From Polaromonas sp. AET17H-212 (GTDB lineage: Bacteria > Pseudomonadota > Gammaproteobacteria > Burkholderiales > Burkholderiaceae_C): 64,000 bases of DNA. A program made the translations under genes and the position numbers. The stretch is taken from the NCBI RefSeq assembly GCF_002379085.1, contig NZ_NBZW01000001.1, forward strand, positions 124,001 through 188,000, read 5' to 3'. The notes under the pieces were generated by a model, which saw nothing but the letters and a program-made list of their open reading frames with translations, was not told the origin of the DNA and ran no database searches. Positions 36,928 to 45,998 of the stretch are shown in pieces (position 1 is the stretch's first letter; every line of letters starts with the position of its first letter).

Positions 36928-37539
36928 CTTGCCCCGATTGCGCCAGTACCAGCCGTGGTTGCCCGTGAATGCGGCTTCCAGCACGCCGTCATCTGACGCA
37001 ACCGCACGGCCTTTCTCGTAGCTGATCGACTTGCCAGATGCATCACCGTGGGTGTCGAAGTTGACCACACCGCCCTCGACGACCCACGAATATTGAGCCT
37101 TGGCGCCTTGGACCATCTTCAGCTTAATTTCCGTGCCCTCTCCTGGAGTCAGAGTAACGGGCATCTCGTCGCGCCATTCAATCTTGGGGGCGGCAGCTTG
37201 GATTGTCTCCTTCGGGGTAGTTGCCGCCGCTGGACTTGCGGGCGATGGGGTCGCATCGACCGCAGCCATGCCCGTCGCTGCTCCGGCCTCCGGTGACTGT
37301 GTTGCCGATGTCGCGGTGGCAGCATCGGCTGCGGCCTGCGCCGCCAGCTGTTGCTTGACGTCGCCCATTTCAGTCATACGCAGGACTCGACCGATGCCGG
37401 TGGGATCGATGCCGTATTCGGCCGGAAGCACGACCGCAACCAGCAGCACCAGCGCCGAAATGACGGCCAGGATGGTGGAGCGCACAAGCTGTTTGGAAGA
37501 GGGCAGTTCGGCGCGCAGGGGGGTATCGCTGTTATACAT
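36865..37539 (-). CDS. Transmembrane anchor protein of the HupE-linked metal cluster
   Basis: 224 residues from MYNSDTPLRAELPSSKQLVR; one N-terminal membrane segment (TILAVISALVLLVAVVLPAE), an Ala/Thr/Pro-rich linker (about 75-125) and a compact periplasmic domain (VTLTPGEGTEIKLKMVQGAK, then YSWVVEGGVVNFDTHGDASG, NHGWYWRNRGKSNVKVILR). Homologues annotated as transmembrane anchor proteins sit beside HupE/UreJ-like genes. It follows the HupE-like gene by 20 bp on the same strand. Role unknown. Confidence 0.75.
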   Translation of the reverse strand: MYNSDTPLRAELPSSKQLVRSTILAVISALVLLVAVVLPAEYGIDPTGIGRVLRMTEMGDVKQQLAAQAAADAATATSATQSPEAGAATGMAAVDATPSPASPAAATTPKETIQAAAPKIEWRDEMPVTLTPGEGTEIKLKMVQGAKAQYSWVVEGGVVNFDTHGDASGKSISYEKGRAVASDDGVLEAAFTGNHGWYWRNRGKSNVKVILRTRGDYTDIKKMM

Positions 37540-37559
37540 GTTGAATATTCCTTGGGTGT

Positions 37560-38297
37560 TCAGGACACAAAGTAGCCGGTGAGCTGCATGCCCACCAGAA
37601 TGAAGCCCGCGCTCATCATGGCGACGTTGGCTGTGTAGGCGTGGCGGATGAAGCTGGGTGTGCGGCGCCAGTAGCTCATGCCGATCAGGATGACCGCCAA
37701 TGCCAGCAGCTGTCCAATTTCCACACCCACGTTGAAGGCCAGCAGGTTGGGTAGCAGTCCGTCGGGTGAAATCTCGTACTCCTGGATCTTGGTCGCCAAA
37801 CCAAAGCCGTGAAACAGGCCAAACACCAGGGTCGCGATCTTGGTGTTGGGCTGGAACCCCAGCCATCGCTGGAAGGCACCGATGTTGTCCAGGGCCTTGT
37901 AGACGACGGACAGACCGATGATCGCGTCGATCAGGTAGCTGTTGATTCCGACGTTGAAGTAAACGCCCAGGATCATGGTGGTGGAATGACCCAACGCAAA
38001 CAGGCTCACATAGATGCCGATGTGCTGGATCCGGTAGAGGAAGAAGATCACACCGAACAGAAACAGGATGTGGTCGTAGCCCGTCATCATGTGTTTGGCG
38101 CCCAGGTACATGAAGGGCAGCAGATTGACGCCCGAAATTTCCTGGATGTAGCCCTTGTCCCCTGCGGTGACTGCGTGGGCCAAGGCCTCTGTGCCGCCAA
38201 CGAAAAGACAAATAAAGAATGCCGAAAGAAGCAAGAGACGGGATTGCCAGATCGCCCATGGCGAACGTGGCAGCCTGTCGTGAACATAGCTGTGCAT
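37560..38297 (-). CDS. HupE/UreJ-like membrane protein (nickel-cluster type)
   Basis: 245 residues from ATG at 38297, with GGAG five bases upstream. Six or seven membrane helices with conserved His/Asp: LGAKHMMTGYDHILFLFGVI, LFALGHSTTMILG, LVFGLFHGFGLATK and AFNVGVEIGQLLALAVI. HupE and UreJ proteins mediate Ni entry, but this branch, with GYDHxLF and GHS, occurs in metal-resistance clusters and may move Ni in either direction. Followed by the anchor-protein gene. Confidence 0.82.
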   Translation of the reverse strand: MHSYVHDRLPRSPWAIWQSRLLLLSAFFICLFVGGTEALAHAVTAGDKGYIQEISGVNLLPFMYLGAKHMMTGYDHILFLFGVIFFLYRIQHIGIYVSLFALGHSTTMILGVYFNVGINSYLIDAIIGLSVVYKALDNIGAFQRWLGFQPNTKIATLVFGLFHGFGLATKIQEYEISPDGLLPNLLAFNVGVEIGQLLALAVILIGMSYWRRTPSFIRHAYTANVAMMSAGFILVGMQLTGYFVS

Positions 38298-38361
38298 GGA
38301 GACTCCGATGGTCTGAAAAAATGGAAACGCTGCGTGGCGCAGCGCGAGGACAGGAAGCGTC

Positions 38362-38766
38362 TCAGCCCATGGGCGGGCGTTCCAACCGGGACGCCTGAAC
38401 CATTTCAATCCGCGGTTGCACCAGCCCCCACCAATGGGGAAGCTGCGGTGCTGCAGAACTCCAGGCAACGGGCAAGGCGTGGGCTTTGTCGTGCGAGTGA
38501 TCCGCCCCATGGTGGGGATGGTCGGCACCTGCGCTCTGATTCACCATGGCCAATTCGCCACCTCTGTCCTCGTGCACATGTCCGTGCGACTCGGCCGAGG
38601 AAGACGGAGCGACGTGGAGCGCTGCTGCGATGACTGCGAGGCCATGGGAGCCCGTGCTCCCAATCGAGGAGATGATCGTCCCGAACAGGATCACCACCAG
38701 AACCAGCCATCGCACGCCCAGCGCTGCCCCGTCAGGGCGCAAGGAGCATGAGACAAGCAAGGTCAT
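38362..38766 (-). CDS. His-rich secreted/anchored protein
   Basis: 134 residues. Hydrophobic N-terminus (GVRWLVLVVILFGTIISSIG), then a His-rich stretch (SHGHVHEDRG and HPHHGADHSHDKAHALP) and a short tail ending RLERPPMG. Likely periplasmic metal-binding, by composition. It diverges from the NreA-like gene across 69 bp containing the C7 operator, so it and the HupE-like unit downstream may be co-regulated by that repressor. I do not recognise a named family. Confidence 0.6.
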   Translation of the reverse strand: MTLLVSCSLRPDGAALGVRWLVLVVILFGTIISSIGSTGSHGLAVIAAALHVAPSSSAESHGHVHEDRGGELAMVNQSAGADHPHHGADHSHDKAHALPVAWSSAAPQLPHWWGLVQPRIEMVQASRLERPPMG

Positions 38767-38802
38767 GGGGTGCAATTGAGTTTCAAGGCCAAAGATGGGG
38801 AT

Positions 38803-38827
38803 TATAGTAACCCCCCCGGGAGGATAA
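38803..38827. promoter_or_regulatory. CsoR/RcnR-type operator in the divergent nreA promoter
   Basis: TATAGTAA-CCCCCCC-GGGAGGATA: a C7 run flanked by ATAGTA and AGGATA arms. It shares AGGATA plus the G/C run with the operator at 30011, and lies eight bases before the NreA-like ATG. Confidence 0.6.
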
Positions 38828-38835
38828 AATCTGTC

Positions 38836-39114
38836 ATGAAACAACCGCATACACATGCATCCCATCCAGCCATCATCAAACGCCTTCGCAGAGCCAGTGG
38901 GCATTTGAGCAGCACCATGGACATGCTGGAGCAGGGACGAACCTGTCTCGATGTCGCGCAACAGCTGCAGGCGGTGGAGAAAGCGATTCAGCAAGCCAAG
39001 AAAGCCTTGATCCAGAGCCATCTGGACCACTGCCTTGAAGATCTCGTGGGCCCTCTGGGTGTCGGCCAGCGCCACTCCCTGGACGAATTCCGGGAAATTA
39101 CGCGCTACCTCTGA
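38836..39114 (+). CDS. nreA: NreA-like CsoR/RcnR-family repressor
   Basis: 92 residues: MKQPHTHASHPAIIKRLRRA, GRTCLDVAQQLQAVEKAIQQ, IQSHLDHCLEDLVG. It is a paralogue of the repressor at 30037 (same length, same Cys and HLD-C positions) with an even more His-rich N-terminus (HTHASH), matching NreA/DmeR-type nickel sensors. It precedes the nickel exporter gene nreB by 48 bp. With a G/C-run operator in front, autoregulation is likely. Confidence 0.83.
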   Translation: MKQPHTHASHPAIIKRLRRASGHLSSTMDMLEQGRTCLDVAQQLQAVEKAIQQAKKALIQSHLDHCLEDLVGPLGVGQRHSLDEFREITRYL

Positions 39115-39162
39115 ACCTCGGGCTTCTCACAGCTCCCGAGCATTGCAAACCCGAGAAACTAG

Positions 39163-40488
39163 ATGCTTGACATTCTTGCCCACCGCACCTACCGCCATTT
39201 GTTTGCCGCTCAGGTGATTGCCTTGATCGGAACCGGGCTGGCCACGGTGGCACTCGGGCTGCTGGCATTCGACCTGGCCGGCGACAACGCGGGCATGGTG
39301 CTGGGCACGGCGCTGGCCATCAAGATGATCGCGTACGTTGGCGTGGCGCCGGTTGCAGCGGCATTTGCGGAGCGTCTGCCCAGGCGCACCATGCTGGTCA
39401 CACTGGACCTGGTGCGGGCGGCTGTGGCGCTGCTGCTGCCGTTTGTCTCCCAGATCTGGGAGGTGTACGTGCTGATCTTCGTGCTGCAGGCGGCGTCGGC
39501 TGCCTTCACGCCCACCTTCCAGGCCACCATCCCCGACGTGCTGCCGCAGGAGAAGGACTACACCAAGGCCTTGTCGCTCTCACGCCTTGCGTACGACATG
39601 GAGAGCCTGGTCAGTCCGATGCTGGCTGCTGCTTTGCTCACGGTGATTGGCTTTCATGATCTGTTTGTCGGAACGGTGGTGGGCTTCCTGGCCTCGGCAG
39701 CGCTGGTGGTATCGGTGGTCCTGCCGACGCATCCGGCGCCGCAGCGCCGTGGTATCTACGACCGGACCACGCGCGGGCTGCGCATCTACCTGGCCACGCC
39801 CCGGTTGCGCGGGCTGCTTGCCGTCAATGGGGCCGTGGCTGCGGCAGGCTCCATGGTGTTTGTCAACACGGTGGTGATTGTTCAGGCCGGGTTGGGCCTG
39901 ACCCAGAGCGCGGTGGCCTTGGCGTTGGCCAGTTTCGGCGCCGGTTCCATGGTGGCTGCACTGGTTTTGCCACGCCTGTTGGAGAAACTGACTGATCGCA
40001 GTGTGATGCTGGGCGGCATTGGGGTGATGGTCGCGGGCCTGTTCGCGGGAACCTTGGTGGTAGGACATGCTTCGCTGATGGTCTTGTGGTTCGTGCTCGG
40101 TCTTGGCTACTCCACTGCCCAGACGCCCTCCGGGCGCTTGTTGCGGCGATCCTCGAACCCCGAAGATCGCCCTGCGTTGTTTGCCGCGCAGTTCGCGCTT
40201 TCTCACGCCTGCTGGCTGTTCTTATACCCCTTGGCCGGCTGGCTCGGTACTCGCTTTGGGATGACCGCGACGTTCGTGATGCTGGGCTGTGCAGGCGCAT
40301 TGGCCGTCTTGGTCACCACGATGGTCTGGCCATCTGACGATCCCGACATCATCGAGCACGAACACCCGGACTTGCCGGCCGGGCACACGCACACCCAGGG
40401 TGCTGTCGACAATGGCGATCGGGTGCGTCATGCGCATGCTTTCGTGGTCGATGACCAGCACTCCCACTGGCCCAGCGCGGGTCGGTGA
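39163..40488 (+). CDS. nreB: NreB-like MFS nickel exporter with His-rich C-terminus
   Basis: 441 residues with twelve predicted membrane segments of the major facilitator superfamily (FAAQVIALIGTGLATVALGL; AAAFAERLPRRTMLVTLDLV is the loop 2-3 motif). The last ~45 residues are His-rich and cytosolic: IEHEHPDLPAGHTHTQG and RHAHAFVVDDQHSHW, as described for NreB of nickel-resistant betaproteobacteria, where this tail aids Ni binding. Downstream of nreA; it should pump cytosolic Ni out by proton antiport. No further gene follows for 670 bp. Confidence 0.9.
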   Translation: MLDILAHRTYRHLFAAQVIALIGTGLATVALGLLAFDLAGDNAGMVLGTALAIKMIAYVGVAPVAAAFAERLPRRTMLVTLDLVRAAVALLLPFVSQIWEVYVLIFVLQAASAAFTPTFQATIPDVLPQEKDYTKALSLSRLAYDMESLVSPMLAAALLTVIGFHDLFVGTVVGFLASAALVVSVVLPTHPAPQRRGIYDRTTRGLRIYLATPRLRGLLAVNGAVAAAGSMVFVNTVVIVQAGLGLTQSAVALALASFGAGSMVAALVLPRLLEKLTDRSVMLGGIGVMVAGLFAGTLVVGHASLMVLWFVLGLGYSTAQTPSGRLLRRSSNPEDRPALFAAQFALSHACWLFLYPLAGWLGTRFGMTATFVMLGCAGALAVLVTTMVWPSDDPDIIEHEHPDLPAGHTHTQGAVDNGDRVRHAHAFVVDDQHSHWPSAGR

Positions 40489-41158
40489 TGTCGGAACTCG
40501 CGGCCTGCACTTACGGCGCCGCGTGCGCGGATGAAGCTTGCTGGGCAGAACCTTCAAGAAGTCGGAAAGGCCGTCAGATAAATCAACATGGCGCCTTTTC
40601 GAGAGCTTCACAACACCGCGAAACTGCAATTCGGCAACACCATCTAAGGTTTGTGCAGTAACGGTAGCCAGTAGTCGACGCAACGGAAGCGCTGTGGATC
40701 ATAAGTCGCTCGGAAACCTGCTTTAAAGCACTAGCTGGCCAACGTTACTTCGTTGGAGATGGTCATAACTACTGCAGTCAGCCATCAGCCAGGCCCAAAG
40801 CTGCGGCGAATAGGATGTTTAACTTATCTCGTGGATCCAGAGCTTGATCGTGATTTCGGGAACATTTTCAAAGAATGAACGTTCGGAACGTAACACACAT
40901 ACTTTTCTCCGAAACTGTCAAAAGGGCAGAAAGAAGCAAGATTACGTCGTACTCGGATCTGGGTTTACGTTATCGCTGTGCTAATACCTTGTCACGCAAA
41001 CGTATTAAAAGCCGGGCTACTGCGCTTAACATAATATACATCGTGGAACATATACAAGGCAGATCAAAACTGCAGAAAACGCTGCCAAGCCGCACCAGGC
41101 TTGAAAACCGGCCGAACCCCTTGCCCGGTCCGGCTGCCGTTTCACCGCCTTCCTGGAT
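40489..41158. other. 670 bp without a supported gene at the right edge of the metal island
   Basis: GC drops markedly, especially 40860-41060. Short open frames on both strands have no recognisable domain. Decayed coding or mobile sequence is plausible; I cannot name it. It marks the boundary between the metal island and housekeeping genes. Confidence 0.45.
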
Positions 41159-41830
41159 TCACCATTTGCCGGTGGCTTGCCGCTTGCGCACGGCTGTCGC
41201 GATGAGCTCCATGGATTCAGTGCGGCTGACGCGTCGCGCAAAGTCGATGGCGGTCAGGCCTTGCTGGTTCTTCAGCAAGGGATCGGCGCCCGCGTCCAGC
41301 AGCAGTTTGACGGCTGGCGTGGTGCCGTATTGCGCAGCCATCATCAGCGGTGTGGTGCCGTTGGGCGATTCGGCATCAATGTAGGCGTGGTTTTCCAGCA
41401 GCAGGTTCATGATGGCCAGGTGCCCCTTGCTGGCGGCGTAATGCAGCGGTGTCCAGCCGGTCTTGTTGACGTCGGCATCTCGCTTGATCAAGGCGGCCAC
41501 TGTTTCCAGCTGGCCCTTGATCGCGGCCAGCATCAGCGGGCTTTCGCCATTGGCGTTGAGCGCGTTGACGTTGGTTTTGGGCCAGTCCAGCAGGGCCTGG
41601 GTGGCTTTGGGCGATGGCTCCTGGATCGCCAGGTACAGGCCAGGCTGGCCTTTGGGGTCGACGGTGTTGGCATCAAAACCGCGGGTCAGCAACTGGCGGA
41701 TGACGCCCGGGTTGTCCTGCTTGATGGCTGCAAAAAAGTCTTCATACGAACCTGCACTGACTGAAATAAATCCAGTAATGACATATAGATAGACGGTCTT
41801 TTTAAAGTAATTGATGAGGTATGTTTTCAT
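41159..41830 (-). CDS. Ankyrin-repeat protein, exported
   Basis: 223 residues. N-terminal hydrophobic segment ([16 protein letters not shown]) suggests export or anchoring. Four to five ankyrin repeats follow, e.g. [40 protein letters not shown] and [20 protein letters not shown], ending in a basic tail. Ankyrin repeats mediate protein contacts; the partner is unknown. It overlaps the upstream tatD gene by four bases, so the two are co-translated. The same pairing is common in Comamonadaceae. Confidence 0.88.
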   Translation of the reverse strand: MKTYLINYFKKTVYLYVITGFISVSAGSYEDFFAAIKQDNPGVIRQLLTRGFDANTVDPKGQPGLYLAIQEPSPKATQALLDWPKTNVNALNANGESPLMLAAIKGQLETVAALIKRDADVNKTGWTPLHYAASKGHLAIMNLLLENHAYIDAESPNGTTPLMMAAQYGTTPAVKLLLDAGADPLLKNQQGLTAIDFARRVSRTESMELIATAVRKRQATGKW

Positions 41831-42630
41831 GCCATGACTCCTGAAAATAGCCGCTCGAAGTTGCGGCTGGTGGCCTCGGCAATGGCTTCCACCGGCATCT
41901 GCCGGATTTCGGCGACCTGTTTGGCCACGTAGGGAACATAGGACGGGTTGTTGGTTTTGCCGCGGTAAGGCATGGGCGCCAGGTAAGGGCTGTCGGTTTC
42001 GATCAGGGTGCGGTCCAGCGGCACAAAGCGGGCCACTTCGCGCAGGTCAGCGGCGTTCTTGAAGGTCAGGATGCCGGAAAACGAGATGTAAAACCCCAGG
42101 TCCAGCGCGGCCCGGGCCACCTCGGCGGTTTCAGTGAAGCAGTGGAACACCCCGCCGGCCCGCCCTGCTCCGTCGGCGGTTTCGCCCTCTTCCTTCAGGA
42201 TGGCCAGCGTGTCGGCGGAGGCGCTGCGGGTGTGGATCACCAGCGGTTTTTGGGTCTGGCGCGCGGCGCGGATGTGGGTGCGAAAGCGTTCGCGCTGCCA
42301 GTGCATGTCGGCGATGCTGCGCTCGCCGAGGCGGTAGTAGTCGAGCCCGGTTTCGCCGATGGCCACCACCCTAGGCAAGGCGGCGCGTTGCACCAGGTCG
42401 GCCAGGCTGGGCTCGGTCACCCCCTCGTTGTCGGGGTGCACGCCGACGCTGCACCAGAAGTTGTCGTAGCTGGTGGCCAGCGTGTGGACGGTCTCGAACT
42501 CTTCGAGCGTGGTGCAGATGCACAGCGCCCGGTCCACCTGGGCCTGCGCCATGGCTTCGCGTATCTGCGGCAACTGGGCCTGGAGCTCGGGAAAACTCAG
42601 GTGGCAATGGGAATCGGTGAACATCGGCAA
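41827..42630 (-). CDS. tatD: TatD-family metal-dependent hydrolase (DNase)
   Basis: 267 residues (an alternative ATG lies six bases in). Metal ligands: HCH in [10 protein letters not shown], Glu in [14 protein letters not shown], His in [14 protein letters not shown] in [12 protein letters not shown], and Asp in [17 protein letters not shown]. TatD proteins are 3'-5' DNA exonucleases or related amidohydrolases in the cytosol. Followed by the ankyrin gene with a four-base overlap; preceded by an interspersed repeat separating it from pilZ. Confidence 0.93.
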   Translation of the reverse strand: MPMFTDSHCHLSFPELQAQLPQIREAMAQAQVDRALCICTTLEEFETVHTLATSYDNFWCSVGVHPDNEGVTEPSLADLVQRAALPRVVAIGETGLDYYRLGERSIADMHWQRERFRTHIRAARQTQKPLVIHTRSASADTLAILKEEGETADGAGRAGGVFHCFTETAEVARAALDLGFYISFSGILTFKNAADLREVARFVPLDRTLIETDSPYLAPMPYRGKTNNPSYVPYVAKQVAEIRQMPVEAIAEATSRNFERLFSGVMA

Positions 42631-42645
42631 GGCTTTGTTGGATGT

Positions 42646-42700
42646 GAAAAATGGCTGTAGCCCATATCAGACGGGCGCAGGCAGCTATCAAAAATGAAGC
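42646..42700 (-). repeat. Interspersed repeat, copy 3
   Basis: Minus strand: TTTTTGATAGCTGCCTGCGC then GGGCTACAGCCAT. Located between pilZ and tatD. Confidence 0.6.
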
Positions 42701-42724
42701 AGCCCAGGCAGGGCCTGCAAGGGA

Positions 42725-43129
42725 CTAGATCGTCTGCGTCGGACGGTCGGAGGCCAGGTGGGCACCGAGGATTTCCTCGATCTTGATCTTCAGCAGGCGG
42801 GACTTTTCGTCGTTGGGAAAACGCACGCCCACCCCCTGGGTCCGGTTGCCGGAAGCCCGCGCCGGGGTGACCCAGGCCACCTTGCCCGCCACCGGGTAGC
42901 GCTGCGTGTCGTCGGGCAGGGTCATCAGCACGTAGACGTCGTCGCCCAGCTTGTAGTCGCGCGCCGAGGGGATGAAAACGCCGCCTTCGGTGAACAGCGG
43001 AATGTAGGCGGCGTAGAGTGCGGCTTTTTCGCGGATCGCCAGCTGGATGACGCTGGGCCGGGCGGCGCTGGAACTGGTGGCGGTGGCACCGGCAGCACCG
43101 GGAGAACCAGCAGGAGGCGTTGTACTCAT
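42725..43129 (-). CDS. pilZ: PilZ domain protein
   Basis: 134 residues: flexible Ala/Ser/Pro-rich N-terminus, then a PilZ fold VIQLAIREKAALYAAYIPLF, GGVFIPSARDYKLGDDVYVL and GKVAWVTPARASGNRTQGVG. It lacks the RxxxR / DxSxxG c-di-GMP motif of canonical receptors, as does Pseudomonas PilZ itself, which supports type IV pilus assembly through PilB and FimX. It lies just downstream of holB in the usual tmk-holB-pilZ order. Confidence 0.9.
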   Translation of the reverse strand: MSTTPPAGSPGAAGATATSSSAARPSVIQLAIREKAALYAAYIPLFTEGGVFIPSARDYKLGDDVYVLMTLPDDTQRYPVAGKVAWVTPARASGNRTQGVGVRFPNDEKSRLLKIKIEEILGAHLASDRPTQTI

Positions 43130-43178
43130 GCGCCTAGTTTATCGGGTTGACCGCCGGGCTGTCAGCAAGAAACAGCGC

Positions 43179-44270
43179 TTATTTTGAATTGAGAGCCAGC
43201 TGCGCCCGGCTGACCAGCGCCTCCAGCATCAGGCCGGGGTTGTAGGGGTGTTCCACGGTACGCGCCGTGGCTGCCAGCTCCTTGGCCCAGGCGCCCAGCG
43301 CGGCAAAGCCGGGGCCGGCGCCGGCGCCAGCCGCACCGGGTTTGCCGGCAGGCTGCACCGGCAAGTCGGCGTGGCGAAAAAACCGCGGTTCGGCGCCGGC
43401 CCGGGTGGCCAGCATGTCGTGGCAGAGCTTTTGCAGCGCATCGACGGCCTGGGCCGGCCCGAAGTCGCTGAGCGCCCCGACCTCGCCCCGGGCCATGGCT
43501 TTGGGCAGGGCCTGCCAGTGCTGGGCGATGGCGCTGCTGGGTCCGGCCTGCGCGCGTTCCAGCGCGTCGGCGGGCCGGCCGCCGGCAGCGGCCAGCAGGG
43601 TGTGCAGGTCGGCGGCGGCCGGCAATTTGCCGGCCTTGCCTTCCGGTCCGGCCCGTTCTGCCAGCCAGGCCAGCGCCTGGTCAAAATCCGGCCAGTGCAT
43701 GGTGTGGCCCTGGCAGCGGCTGCGGATGGTGGGCAGCAACTGGTGCGCGGCCTCGGTGGCGAGGATGAACTGCACCGCGCCGGGCGGCTCTTCCAGCGTC
43801 TTGAGCAGGGTGTTGGCGGTGATCGCGTTCATGCGTTCGGCCGGGTAGACCAGCACCACCTTGGTGCTGCCGCGCGAACGTGTGAACTGGGTGAACGTGA
43901 CGGCCTCGCGCGCGGCGTCAACCTTGATTTCCTTGCTGGGCTTGCGTTTCTTGCTGTCCAGGTCGTCCTGGGTTTTTTCGTCCAGCGGCCAGCCGAGGCC
44001 CAAGGAAAGGGTTTCGGGCATCAGCATGCAGAGGTCGGCATGGGTGTGGACATCGACAGCATGGCAACTGCCGCACACGCCGCAGGCGCCCTGCGCCGTG
44101 GCCTGCTCGCACAGCCAGGCCCGTGCCAGTGCCAGCGCCAGATCGAACTGGCCCAGTCCGGACGGACCGCTGAGCAGCCAGGCATGGCCGCGCTGGGCCA
44201 GCAGGGTTTGCAGCTGGGTCTGCAGCCAGGGGGCCAGCGGTGGGCTGGGCGCGACGGAATCGCTGGTCAT
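43179..44270 (-). CDS. holB: DNA polymerase III delta' subunit
   Basis: 363 residues from [15 protein letters not shown]. Clamp-loader subunit: degenerate P-loop SGPSGLGQFDLALALA, in which the Walker lysine is Gln as expected for non-ATP-binding delta'; zinc-binding Cys cluster CGVCGSCHAVD; sensor-like NTLLKTLEEPPGAVQFILAT. A long Gly/Pro/Ala-rich insertion near the C-terminus (GKPGAAGAGAGPGFA) is atypical. ATG overlaps the tmk stop by one base. Confidence 0.93.
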   Translation of the reverse strand: MTSDSVAPSPPLAPWLQTQLQTLLAQRGHAWLLSGPSGLGQFDLALALARAWLCEQATAQGACGVCGSCHAVDVHTHADLCMLMPETLSLGLGWPLDEKTQDDLDSKKRKPSKEIKVDAAREAVTFTQFTRSRGSTKVVLVYPAERMNAITANTLLKTLEEPPGAVQFILATEAAHQLLPTIRSRCQGHTMHWPDFDQALAWLAERAGPEGKAGKLPAAADLHTLLAAAGGRPADALERAQAGPSSAIAQHWQALPKAMARGEVGALSDFGPAQAVDALQKLCHDMLATRAGAEPRFFRHADLPVQPAGKPGAAGAGAGPGFAALGAWAKELAATARTVEHPYNPGLMLEALVSRAQLALNSK

Positions 44271-44944
44271 CAGAGCCAGCCCTTGCCGGTGAACACCTGA
44301 TGCACCGATTGCCACACGGCCTCGCGTGTCCGGTCGGCATCAATGCGGGCAAAACGTCCGGGGTCGGCGGCCATGCGGTCGGCGTAGCCTTGGGCCACAC
44401 GGCGGAAAAACTCCACCGGCTGGGCTTCGAACTTGTCCGGCACGCGGGCGCCGGCCAGGCGCTGGGCGGCTTTTTCGGGCGGCAGGTCGAACCAGACCGT
44501 CAGGTCGGGCTGGACAATCGCTGCAACTTCTTCCTTTTGGCCGAGTTCAAGAACAAAACCATTCCCCAGCCCCCGTGCATCCTGCGCCCACAGCTCCAGT
44601 TTTGATAGCACGTCGAGGTCGAAGCCGCGCCCGCCGCCCTGGTAGGCAAAGGTCGCATCGGTGAACCGGTCGCACAGCACCACATCACCGCGTGCCAGTG
44701 CCGGGGCAATCACGGTGGTCAGGTGGTCGCGCCGGGCCGCAAAAATCAGCAGGGCTTCGGTCAGCGCGTCCATGGGATCGTTGAGGATCAGGGCGCGCAG
44801 CTTCTCGGCCAGGGGCGTGCCGCCCGGTTCGCGGCTCAGGGTCACGGCCCTGCCCTGCGCCTTGAAGACCTCGGCCAGCGCGCTGATGTGCGTGGATTTG
44901 CCCGCGCCGTCTATGCCTTCGAAGCTGATGAACAGGCCTGTCAT
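44270..44944 (-). CDS. tmk: Thymidylate kinase
   Basis: 224 residues; phosphorylates dTMP to dTDP. P-loop [18 protein letters not shown](Y/F) motif [22 protein letters not shown]-adjacent region and [18 protein letters not shown]. The segment between [14 protein letters not shown] and [10 protein letters not shown] is longer than usual and its DNA is a copy of the interspersed repeat (see that entry), apparently tolerated in frame. One-base overlaps with mltG upstream and holB downstream indicate one operon. Confidence 0.94.
   Translation of the reverse strand: MTGLFISFEGIDGAGKSTHISALAEVFKAQGRAVTLSREPGGTPLAEKLRALILNDPMDALTEALLIFAARRDHLTTVIAPALARGDVVLCDRFTDATFAYQGGGRGFDLDVLSKLELWAQDARGLGNGFVLELGQKEEVAAIVQPDLTVWFDLPPEKAAQRLAGARVPDKFEAQPVEFFRRVAQGYADRMAADPGRFARIDADRTREAVWQSVHQVFTGKGWL
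44561..44610 (-). repeat. Interspersed repeat, copy 4, inside tmk
   Basis: Minus strand GTGCTATCAAAACTGGAGCT, then GGGCGCAGG and GGGGGCTGG, encoding [15 protein letters not shown]. Pattern and spacing match the intergenic copies. Confidence 0.5.
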
Positions 44945-45951
44945 CAGTTGTTTCGTTGAAACTTGTTGACGGCACGGTTGTGCTCGTCCAGCGTGCTGCT
45001 GAAGTGGCTGGTGCCGTCGCCGCGCGCGACAAAATACAGGGCCTTGGTTTGCGCCGGCTGCACCGCGGCCAGCAGGGCCGCCTTGCCGGGCATGGCAATT
45101 GGCGTGGGCGGCAGGCCGGCGCGGGTGTAGGTGTTGTACGGTGTGTCGGCCTGCAGGTCACGCTTGCGCAGGTTGCCGTCGAACTGCTCGCCCATGCCGT
45201 AAATCACGGTCGGGTCGGTCTGCAGCAGCATGCCGATGCGCAGGCGGTTGCTGAATACCCCGCCGATCTCCGGGCGGTCCGAGGGTTTGCCGGTTTCCTT
45301 TTCAACAATGCTGGCCAGGATCAGGGCTTCGTCGGGCGTCTTCAGGGGCGTGTCCGCGCTGCGCAGGGCCCAGGCCGCTTCCAGGCGTTTGTCCATCGCG
45401 CGGGCTGCGCGTTTGAGGACCGCCAGGTCGCTGGAGCCCTTGGCATAGGTGTAGGTGTCGGGGAAAAACCGGCCCTCGGGATGCACCCCGGGCTTGCCCA
45501 GCTGCGCCATGATGGCTTCCGCGCCCAGCCCTTGGGAGTCGGGTTTGAGGGCTTCGGCTTTTTGCAGGGCTGCACGCACCTGGCGGAAGTTCCAGCCTTC
45601 GACCAAGGTCACGCTTTTAAGGCTTTCCTCGCCGCGGACCAGCATGCTCAGCAGCTTGCGTGGCGTGGTGCCCGGCGTGATCTCGTAACTGCCGGCCTTG
45701 ATCTGGCGCGCCTGGCCCGAGAGGCGAAACCAGGCATACAGCAACACCGGCTGCACATCGACGCCGCTGGCGGCCACGACGCCGGCCACGCGCTGGGCGG
45801 GGGTGCCGGGCTCGATCTCCAGGTCCAGCACCAGGCTGCCGGGCTGCGGCTTCAGGGTCAGGGGTTCGTGCAGCCACCAGCCGACGGCACCAAACACCAC
45901 CAGACCGGCGAGAAACGCCAGCACGAGCAAACTCATCAAGAAACGACGCAC
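44944..45951 (-). CDS. mltG: Endolytic murein transglycosylase MltG (YceG-like)
   Basis: 335 residues: one N-terminal membrane helix ([20 protein letters not shown]), a LysM-like domain, then the YceG catalytic domain with [20 protein letters not shown] (catalytic Glu in VEKETG) and [10 protein letters not shown], and [20 protein letters not shown]. Cleaves nascent glycan strands at the periplasmic face of the inner membrane and sets their length. The stop overlaps the tmk start; it diverges from ygfZ across 47 bp. Confidence 0.95.
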   Translation of the reverse strand: MRRFLMSLLVLAFLAGLVVFGAVGWWLHEPLTLKPQPGSLVLDLEIEPGTPAQRVAGVVAASGVDVQPVLLYAWFRLSGQARQIKAGSYEITPGTTPRKLLSMLVRGEESLKSVTLVEGWNFRQVRAALQKAEALKPDSQGLGAEAIMAQLGKPGVHPEGRFFPDTYTYAKGSSDLAVLKRAARAMDKRLEAAWALRSADTPLKTPDEALILASIVEKETGKPSDRPEIGGVFSNRLRIGMLLQTDPTVIYGMGEQFDGNLRKRDLQADTPYNTYTRAGLPPTPIAMPGKAALLAAVQPAQTKALYFVARGDGTSHFSSTLDEHNRAVNKFQRNN

Positions 45952-45998
45952 AACCCTGTTACCTTCCGGAAAACGATGGGTCTATGATAATTCAGCCC

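Noticed and set aside
37540..38259. Upstream extension of the anchor-protein frame
   Set aside because: It reads through the HupE-like gene in another frame; the real start is ATG at 37539.
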